Assembly: GCA_009733775.1 (NCBI GenBank)
Contig: WOGZ01000142.1
Location: forward strand, 1-64,000
DNA from: Alectoria sarmentosa
Lineage: Eukaryota > Ascomycota > Lecanoromycetes > Lecanorales > Parmeliaceae
Reading direction: 5' to 3'
DNA: 64,000 bases
Below, piece after piece: positions 56,583 through 64,000 of this stretch. Every line of letters starts with the position of its first letter. Position 1 is the stretch's first letter. Both the position numbers and the translations under genes were made by a program. The notes under the pieces are model-generated. The model was not told where the DNA came from. It saw only the letters and a list, made by a program, of their open reading frames with translations, and searched no databases.

Positions 56583-56813
56583 TGTTGGAGAATGAGGCTA
56601 TTTAGTAGTGGTCTCATGTGTAAATAATAAACTTGATTTATTTTTCTATTATGTAGGAGTGTAGGCTACTTATACTATGTGACGCCTGTGACGCCTGTGA
56701 CAAATACACGCTAGTATATTGCCACTTGGAGTAGTGTTAACACACTGTTCTTAACATACTGTTAGTACTGGATAGTGGATCATATGCAGGTTTCCGATTG
56801 GCTGATTCCAACA
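56583..56813 (-). repeat. 5' LTR of the copia element (right copy)
   Basis: 231 bp. Its outer (right) half retains C/G while its inner (left) third has T/A changes such as TGTAAATAATAA against TGTAGATAGTAG in the other copy. Confidence 0.92.
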
Positions 56814-56818
56814 ATATG

Positions 56819-56851
56819 GCGTTGGACCCATGGTCCGGAGGCCTGAACTAA
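56819..56851 (+). pseudogene. 3'-5' exonuclease-like fragment, right part
   Basis: Directly after the target duplication the interrupted frame resumes as ALDPWSGGLN and stops (TAA at 56849-56851), which fits the C-terminal end of the fragment left of the element. Confidence 0.5.
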
Positions 56852-57227
56852 AGCTGACGGTGGCGAGGTGTTCAGAATGAGGTTTTGGAGCCAGAGAAGG
56901 TGGATATGTGGGCGGTGATATCAAGGCCTTCTCATGAACTCGCGTGCAATTGGTGGTATTCGACTCTGCGCCCTGAGCGGTTTTGGTAGTATTGAGAGAA
57001 GGAGAAATTTACAACGAGGACGAAAAGTCTTGTTCGAGATAAGAGCTTCAAGTCCCTGATAAACAACCTTACAGATTGCTCCCGTTGAGATTGCAGTGAT
57101 TGTTTGCATTATTCAACCTGAGATTCGTCAGCCTCACTTTTCTTCCGGCCTATCATACGCACGGTTCAATCATAAACGCCTAATGGAGTTTGACGGGCTG
57201 CCGATCGAAATGGCAGAAGTGGGATCG
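56852..57227. other. Decayed sequence, nothing recognised
   Basis: No gene or repeat recognised in this 376-bp stretch between the copia insertion and the dynamin-like scrap. Confidence 0.4.
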
Positions 57228-57380
57228 TTCATGGGTGTCAAAAGATATCTAGACGTACAAGAGGGTCCTGCTTTGTCCTTCGTATCGAAATCATTAGGCC
57301 AGTAGACCTGTACTTAACTATCGTGGATCTGCCAGGCGTGGTCTCGGTTGCAAATGATGAGCAAGCGGTCGACTGCCATC
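57228..57380 (+). pseudogene. Scrap of a dynamin-like GTPase gene
   Basis: One frame reads FVLRIEIIRPV and LYLTIVDLPGVVSVANDEQ. DLPG is the G3 motif of dynamin-family GTPases, and the surrounding hydrophobic strand and VANDEQ are typical. No P-loop or other parts were found nearby, so this is at most a relic. It lies between the copia insertion and the 3' end of the SET/MYND gene. Confidence 0.4.
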
Positions 57381-57402
57381 AGTCCTTCCAAACGCCCTAC
57401 AT

Positions 57403-59229
57403 TTACACACGCATCCCGCTCCATTGCAACATCCTCAAATGTATTCCCCTCATAATCTGGAGCTGATCTTCCTTCATGCTAGCCAGCATCGTCGCCAGAT
57501 CGCCCGCCACTGCGAAATCCCTCCACATCAATTCGTTCACAGACATAGCAAGAGGGCCGTCCTTCCCATGGCTTATTGGTACGTCTTCATGGACCTTCAT
57601 CATATGATACCGGTAGACCAAGCCGACCTCAGTACGTTGGAATTTGAAATCGGGAAAAGTTGAGGAATCTTTTTGAACAAGAAAGATCCTACGGAGCAGC
57701 ATCGTAAGCATGAATAGGTTGATCACCCGCATCGGGTGCGTGGAGGTAGGACGTATCGCGGGCTCGCCGACGAAACATAATGGGAGTCGATGGCGTAGTT
57801 CATTAAGAAGATTCAGCTGGACGTTGTGGCTCGCTGTCGGATCTGAAAACATGGTCTTAGCACGATAGCCTGTTGCCAGATGCGAGTGAAGGTTCGGGAT
57901 TGGCTGAAGGTCTGCAGGCCAGTCTACACCTGGACCTCCTGCGCCGAAGATAGCAAAGTCCGACTTGTCAGGCTGGCTGAAATCGAAAGACTGCATAGCA
58001 TCATTGAGTGCTTCTACATTGAAGCCTCGTGGAATCTTCAGAACATCATCGCTTGCATTCTTGGCACACTTTTCACCTAGAATACGCCATCTAGTTAGCT
58101 ATGATACTTTTGAACAATAAGGACGATGAGTTCCATGCACAAGCAAGATCGTAGACGCGGCGAATTAATTCAAGATGGTGGATGTGCTGATCCACTTACA
58201 GGCACAATCGAAGAACCATCTAGTCAGATATCCCCGTCTAGTATCCCGGGCCAATGTATCATCTGTGTAGGATATTGTGATCTCCTCACCCGCTACTATA
58301 GGCCTAAGAGATCGGACTCGGATCTTGGCACCTTCGAAAGAGTAGAAAGCGTTCGGGTCGCAAGAATGGTTGATCATGGCTGCGAGAGGGTCTAAAGTGA
58401 TCCCCGTTGTTTCGCTCTCCATACGAATGCTTGTCATATGGTTCAGTTTTATCTGCATCCTCTCATGTCATGACAGGTCCAATTCAGCACCATTTCTCAC
58501 TGGAGCTTACTCGGCAGTATAGTTCCCTGATAGTTCCTCCACTATCCGCCATGCCAGTCCATCTCTTGGCCATCGAGGCTGCCTCGGATATGGCCTGTCT
58601 GAAGAGCGGCTCAGTGCGACAGTAGTCTTCCATATGCGACTGCATTCTGTTGACCCAGTACCACTGGCTGTCGTTAATGGTGCCAAGTTTACGCATACAA
58701 AGCAGGCGTATAGTAGCACGAAGGTACACATCTTCAATATATTCCTCCGCATAGATTTTGCATTCAGCCTTGTGATGGCTTTTCCAGGCTTTTCGTTGAC
58801 AGGACTGTAAAGTTGTCAGTATGGTCTCTCTGCTCCAAAGCTTTCCGGAGGATGCATGTATGCAGGAAGTATTCAGCAAAGAATTTGGAGCTTATAGTAA
58901 CTTACACTGGAGCAATAGCGTACAACTTGGCAGCCGCCGCATTTTTTCAAGATCGTCCCACTGTTTTCGACAGTAGTAGTGTAGGTTTTAAGATTGACCG
59001 AATCTCCGAGCCACATGAAGCAGTAGTCGCAGGTGGTAATCCAGTGAGCATTGTCTGCAATATTCAACATTTGTTGCTTTGAGAATATATTCTCCGCGGT
59101 TGGTATGACTGCGGCAGCAACGAGACCTAGACCGTCCACTGCAAGACTGGAAGTCTTGATGCTGAGCTTTTGTTTGGTCTCAGCTCCATCTAAGAGCGAC
59201 TGGTCCGGTATGGTAGTGGATTCCATCAT
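57403..59229 (-). CDS. SET and MYND domain protein (SMYD-like methyltransferase)
   Basis: Exons 58906-59229, 58511-58804, 58200-58452 and 57403-58076 give 514 residues. The split SET domain begins around GLGLVAAAVIPTAENIF; the MYND zinc finger follows (CDYC, CGGC, RYCSSSCQRKAW, HKAEC, all Cys/His present once introns are removed); then a helical insert; then the SET core INHSCDPNA and GEEITISYTD, and the post-SET Cys cluster (FDCACEKC) formed across the third intron. Such proteins methylate lysines on histones or other targets using S-adenosylmethionine. All catalytic landmarks are intact and no stops occur, unlike the neighbours on both sides. Introns of 101, 58 and 123 nt have canonical ends. 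Confidence 0.88.
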
Positions 59230-60135
59230 GTGGAGTCAAGAGGGCAGAGATGGAAAGACAGGGTGAAAATTGGCTCTCGTGTCACTCCTCCGGTTCGCAG
59301 TTTGGCAACAAGTCCGTCGTGGGATCGTGCATGTGAGGCAGCTAGGCTAAGCTGATTGAGGCTAAAAGTCTATGCAAGTATACGAAAACGGCAGCTATAA
59401 AGAACATAAAATCCCACAGCCAAAGACATCAAGAGGCAGACCTTTAGGAGGAGCCGTAACCGAGTCAAAGCACTATTTCAGACAGATGATGTCTTCAAGT
59501 ACGGCAGCGGTGCTACAAGGATACATAGCCTAGTCAACTGCGCTTGAAGGGGACACCGATGTCCTTACAGGTCCTATAATCAGACGTTTATGTGTGAGAG
59601 CCATACAGCGTCCTGAAAGTTTTCTTGTGCTTCGGCGATCGGAGGCTCCATTCGGGTTCAGGATTTTGTTCTCCCGGGTTCCTTTAGTGATTGACTCCCT
59701 TATCATTTCGAGCTCCTTACTCACATCCTCAATCTCCTTCATGCTGGTGGGAGTTCGTCTTCCAACTCCTTGCGCTTCTCCATGTCTGCCTCGAGAATTT
59801 GGGCTTTGCTTGCAATCCAATCGCAGGCTCTATTGTTGCCTCTGAGGCTGGGGTTCGTTATGAAGCCATTGATAATCAGACACTGAGCACACTCCGTCTT
59901 AACTCTTGGAGCGCAATGTGCAAAGCGCCAAAAGTGTAATTAAACCACCAGTGACGAGCGTTCCTGCCCAAATCTAACGCGCTTTCTAATGAGACAACCT
60001 ATCAGTATCGAGCATAGATATTTACTCCTGAAAAAACACCTTTTCTTAACGTCTCTTATCGTCTTCGGATGCTTTCTGCTGAGATCGGCGTAGCTTGATT
60101 TCCATCTGTGGTTGTTCCTGCTGTTGCAGACGATC
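59230..60135. other. Gene-poor stretch
   Basis: A minus-strand frame at 59530-59820 is open but unrecognised. Nothing else is supported. Confidence 0.4.
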
Positions 60136-61739
60136 TCACGACGTAGCCTTTGCCTCATCAAGCACCTCCTCTACATCAGCGAGACATTCGAATTCCTCTT
60201 CTTCAAATTCATTTAGCTTGGTCGCAAATGCGGCTAGCTTGACTTCTGCTTGGAGACACCAGCGAAATTGATCCGCAGCACTACCCATAGTCTTGTCAAC
60301 TTCCAACGCCCGATATTCTGCTGCAAGTGTTTTTTCGCCGAAGAGAATCTTGACGTCCGTTTGGCCCACAGCATTAGCACCCGAGGTAGGCAAAGCCCTA
60401 ACACGCACCTGCCTGTCCATCGTTCGATATCTCTCGATACCCGCGGACGCGTTCTCGAACACATGAGCGACGCCGGAAGGTCCTGCCATACCCGAATTTG
60501 CGGCCAGGACTATAAAGCTAATCAAAGAGTCCCATGCGTCGCAGCAGACGTAGGTTCGAAATACATATATCACATGGCCTAGCGCGAGCGCAGCGTGCGC
60601 GAGAAGCACCGTCAATGCAAGGTAATACGCGAGGCTGTCGGCGCGGTAGGCGTAGCCACCAATTACAACGGACCAGTGCAGCGGTGTAGCTGTGCCTACG
60701 GAAAATGGAAACACGTACGTGCCCGTCAGGAGGCTCTGCTGGCTCGATGCGGAATTGTCTCACGGCAGCAGGTTCATCGCGTCTGAAATGTGCGTCAACG
60801 AGCCGCCGTTGGCGGCGTATCCCTGTCGTGACATACCGTCTGCAACGAGGGTTGCGATGATGGTTTCTAGCACCGAGGACAGGTCAAACCAGTCGGTGAT
60901 TATCCCCGTGCTGTTGTCCATGCCCATGTCCATGAGAAGGGCGGCGAGGCTAGTCCAGCCGGACGTGCTCCCATCGAGGGGAGGAGACAGAGTGTTAAGC
61001 CAGTCTATGTCGATCTAGACTCGTCGCCAGGAGCCGTCGTCGACAGGAAGGAAATTGTTCTGCCACTTCACCTCTCGGTCGTATAACAAATTCACGTTTG
61101 AGTACGCCATCATCAACGATTAGATCAATCTCATTGCTAAAGTGTCTTTGCCTGGAGGCTTCCGCAAGCGACGATCAACCAGCCCAGATGCACCCCGAGG
61201 TGTTCAAGGCTTTAGTGGTCAACTTTCTCACAACCAGGTTCTACAATAGACGAGGCTGTCAGCTCAGAGGCCAGAGAGAGTCATCGTCGCGTATAAGCCA
61301 AAAGAAAGCACTTCCGGCCGGCCAATTTGACCGCTGAGTCAGAATCAGTAACAAGGTGGCAGAAGGGCCAGCGAAGAGTGAGAGAAGGCTCGATGCGAGG
61401 ATGAATAGGCCGAACAGCAATCGCATCCGGCGATGGGCGAAGCCTGCAAGGCCAAACCGAAATTCGGGAGATATGAGATACTCTAGCTCGGCGAATTGTT
61501 GTTTGGAGGCCAAAATCCTCAAAGGCAAGCCGTCGTGTCCGAAGCAAACACCTGAGTTGGTGGGGAAACAACAAGGCGGACACAATTACCAGAAGCTTTT
61601 TTGTCACCTGGAGGCATAGTGTGTCGAGAGTCTGGTAGACTCCGCCTGTCAGGTCTTGCAACTCTGACCCCATGAAGTAACCGGCGAAATTAAAGTCTGC
61701 GAGAGTCGTGGTCGCCGACACTGCCAAGAGATGAAGCAA
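60136..61739 (-). pseudogene. Relic of a fungal multi-TM hypothetical membrane protein
   Basis: Pieces in several minus-strand frames match one widespread fungal family of large membrane proteins of unknown function: ADFNFAGYFMGSELQDLTGGVYQTL at the N-terminal side, FGHDGLPLRILASKQQFAELEYLISPEFRFGLAGF, LFAGPSATLLLI, WPAGSAFFWL, then ALNTSGCIWAGW, IDIDWLNTLSPPLDG and finally VFPFSVGTATPLHWSVVIGGY with helices. The frame breaks several times: a shift near 61,570-61,600, another near 61,050, a TAG before IDIDWLN (expected Gln) and a TGA within LLP-DNS (expected Arg). Both stops fit C-to-T changes. The gene is dead but was once complete here. Confidence 0.7.
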
Positions 61740-62318
61740 GCATCAGAACACAGCACGCCTGAGGCCTTTTCAAAGAACCACTTGTTTTCTTCATCCACAT
61801 CTCCACGCCACAAGCGTTTGAAAAATGTACCTGTGACATCACGTATTCTTCGCGAGACATTACCAATGCCTCTGCCGCAAGATTTTTGGAGACTCTGAGT
61901 AAAAGTAAGGTAAGCCTCTCAGTTTCTCTCATTGTAACCCATGACATTGGACGATTCCAAGTCGCTCAATAACAAAGCCTGCAATGAGATGTGCGGTGAA
62001 TCTTCTAGGCTATGGCTGTGTTTGATTAGCTAGTCGTATCACAGCTGAAAAGAATCAAGCATCGACTCATTGCCCCGTATGCATGGCGGTGTAGCATGTT
62101 TCTATCCTTATCGTACAACAGCGAATTACCTCGCGATCTAGCATGCACCCGCTGTTGTAATTTTTATGGCCAGAGCGCCAAGATATGCCAAGGTTTCCGG
62201 AATCCAGGTTGCCAAGACTCTCGAGGCATTGATGTCATTTCCAAAGCTAAGAACATCCGTCTTCTTCACAACTGCCCACTCTCCCTGCAATCTCAAGCAC
62301 CTTTAACCAATTCCCACA
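61740..62318. other. Intergenic upstream of SDHAF2 gene
   Basis: May include the lost 5' end of the membrane-protein relic. The right side is the promoter and leader of the SDHAF2 gene. No motif recognised. Confidence 0.45.
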
Positions 62319-63337
62319 ATGTCTTTATTCAGATGTATACCACGCTCTGTGCGGCCAATCTCCAAAGCTTTCAGACCCCTGTCGACTTCTGTCCCCCGGG
62401 CCTACCCAAATCCCCACTCGAATGAGAATGCCTCAGAATGGCAAGAATCACAGAAATCCAAACCTGATGGGCCACACATGACCAATACCAACTCTACCAT
62501 TGCAAACGAGATGCCCAGCGTGGGCGCCGACAAGGTCCCTCCCGAACTTCTTACCTCCGTCGACCCAGACTTCGTACCTAAAGACTCGGTCCCAGAGAAC
62601 ACTGAGCGTATGATGGCTGGCGCTCAGAAAGGCGCACCCGAGGGTGGTGTCAATGCAGAGCTTAAAGTGGGTGAGATGGAGGGAGCAAGTTTCAAAGTGG
62701 AACCACTTCGGCGGACCGGCGAAGATGGCAACACCATGCGCGCTAGGTTGTTATGTCCGTTTCTCTGCTCGACTCAGAGTTTGGGAAAATGCAAAGGCTG
62801 ACTCAAGCGTGCTTTCTGATAGATCAGAGCCGCAAGAGGGGAACCCTCGAAAGTGATCTCCTCCTCTCCACCTTTGCTGATACCAACCTCCCCCGCATGA
62901 CCACCCAGCAACTCCAACAATACGACCTCTTCCTCGACGAGAACGACTGGGATATCTACTACTGGGCTACACAAGAACCGACACCTACCTCCAGTGAGAC
63001 CGCAGAAGGTGGCGATTCCGACTGGTCTACACCGGCTGCTCAAGGCAAAGCCATGGACAAATCCGAACCCGATGAATGGAGACAAGGCGCGCCTCGGAGC
63101 GGCGAATGGGCTCAAACGGTTGGCACATTCAAGCCTGCTTACAGGCCCGTGCCACAGCGTTGGCAGAGTAGTGAGATCCTAGCAATGTTGAGGAAACATG
63201 TCATTGATCGAAGCGCTGGTGGCGTGCATGAGGAGCCGAACGTGAAGGTGGAGGGGAAGGGACTGGGACAAAGCGTGAAAGGAACTGGGGGAGGTGGGTT
63301 GGGCAGGATGCCTGAAGTGCAGAATTTTGATGTCTGA
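62319..63337 (+). CDS. sdh5: Succinate dehydrogenase assembly factor 2 (SDHAF2/Sdh5)
   Basis: Mitochondrial matrix protein that promotes covalent attachment of FAD to the Sdh1 flavoprotein of complex II. Exons 62319-62754 and 62823-63337 give 316 residues, with a 68-nt intron (GTCCGT, CTGAC branch). The N-terminus MSLFRCIPRSVRPISKAFRPLS is an Arg/Ser-rich presequence. The core spans the join: MRARLLYQSRKRGTLESD, then LLLSTFADTNLPRMT, QLQQYDLFLDENDWDIYYW, the signature of the family. The protein is longer than yeast Sdh5 (162 residues) because of disordered stretches before and after the core, as in other filamentous fungi. The correct 5' splice site is fixed by the need to form LLYQSRKRG. Confidence 0.94.
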
Positions 63338-64000
63338 ATGGCGCTACTCATCATCAGATGTACAGGATCTACAGCTTTCATCGTCGAATCGGTACTGAAC
63401 CAGTCCTTTCGGTTCGTAAGCCTTCCGCTAAGGGTTCTTGACTCATATGCGGGGACAGTGTAAGTCGCGACACAAAGACTTCTTTCAACTTCGTTCTCAA
63501 AAGGTCGCGCTTCAACCTGCGGTGACTGCGACTTCATCTTACAGCTTTGAGTCGTTGGATTCTTTCTGAATTGTAATTGGGCATGGATTCGCTTAGATTA
63601 CTCTGGGCTGCATTCAGCAACATTCCACGCGGTTGGCCCACCAGCCACCAAGACTGTTTGCAGGTAAAACCCAGGGTCACTTCTACTAAGTTCTTAGCTG
63701 GTGTACTCTACATTCCCGGCACAACTAGAGAATGCTAAGCGAGGTCTAACAGTGATGTTTATATCTTTAAACCCTTTCTGCACATCTACTTGTTTGTTTC
63801 TGCCCGCTGTTGCAACTTGAACGAAGTTCTCGCAAACAGGTCTCGTTACTTTCAGCTTTCCTACTGAATGATTTAATTCTTTTTCACAAAGTCCCTTTAA
63901 ACCCCTATTCCTTGAGCGCACTACAAAAAGTTCGTTCATCTGGACGCATGCAGCCAGACACAATGCTGAATTTCGGCTACTATTGCACGATGGACAAAGA
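63338..64000. other. Gene-free end of the window
   Basis: No coding sequence was recognised in the last 660 bp. Confidence 0.45.

Larger units (their letters stand above)
51308..56818 (-). mobile_element. Ty1/copia LTR retrotransposon, RIP-degraded
   Basis: A 5501-bp element between two 231-bp LTRs (51313-51543 and 56583-56813) that start TGTTGG and end CCAACA or its RIP form, flanked by the 5-bp duplication ATATG (51308-51312 and 56814-56818). The interior is extremely AT-rich with almost no coding capacity left on either strand. Orientation is minus: a primer site matching initiator-tRNA sits next to the right LTR and a copia-like gag can be read leftwards from there. The insertion splits the exonuclease-like fragment. 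Pol domains were not traced because the sequence is too degraded to read reliably by eye. Confidence 0.9.

Noticed and set aside
51313..56813. Reading the AT-rich block as mitochondrial DNA or a centromere
   Set aside because: The LTRs, target duplication, primer site and gag relic explain it as a RIP-mutated copia element.

Overview
The window is nuclear DNA of a filamentous ascomycete (Pezizomycotina). Genes are dense, cut by short GT-AG introns of about 47-200 nt with CTGAC/CTAAC branch sites, and the set includes fungal families such as SRAP/HMCES, Cox9, Tfb5, an Erv25-like p24 protein, a HET-S/LopB-type HeLo protein and Ty1/copia elements. The repeats are AT-rich with C-to-T and G-to-A changes, the mark of repeat-induced point mutation (RIP). 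The class within Pezizomycotina cannot be fixed from sequence alone. Most gene models here are spliced by hand; all joins given keep the frame and the stated exon lengths sum to whole codons.

Layout. 0.5-4.8 kb: a 14-TM MFS exporter and a PLP aminotransferase, divergent. 5.4-9.2 kb: a MARVEL membrane protein and a nuclear-type protein with half a zinc cluster. 10.6-25.3 kb: a conserved housekeeping block (Mim2-like, Cox9, RACK1/Cpc2 with an intronic U24 snoRNA, Mgr3-like TPR protein, HMCES/SRAP, an isochorismatase-AlkB-GST fusion, Tfb5, a PY-motif membrane protein and a small membrane protein). Several of these are head-to-head pairs sharing short promoters.

26.3-32.7 kb is the most unusual locus: a HeLo-like/pseudokinase gene divergent from a 1384-residue fusion of an apparently active kinase, an ankyrin repeat and a complete but degenerate CAX-type cation-exchanger domain. 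The pair resembles in outline the RIPK3/MLKL cell-death module of animals (inference). 33.9-37.6 kb holds a broken short-chain dehydrogenase, an Erv25-like p24 protein and a BTB protein. 38.2-39.7 kb is a complete non-autonomous LTR element (131-bp LTRs, TATTC target duplication) carrying only a RIP-damaged gag. 40.5-47 kb has a GPI-type repeat-rich surface protein and a protein with an acidic tract.

49.7-61.7 kb is a degraded zone centred on a 5.5-kb Ty1/copia element (231-bp LTRs, ATATG duplication), heavily RIP-mutated and inserted in the remnant of a 3'-5' exonuclease-like gene. Neighbouring relics (an unknown ORF, a dynamin-like scrap, a fungal membrane-protein pseudogene) carry stops explicable by C-to-T changes, while the SET/MYND gene between them is intact. 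The window closes with the SDH assembly factor SDHAF2/Sdh5. No tRNA, rRNA or CRISPR array was seen.
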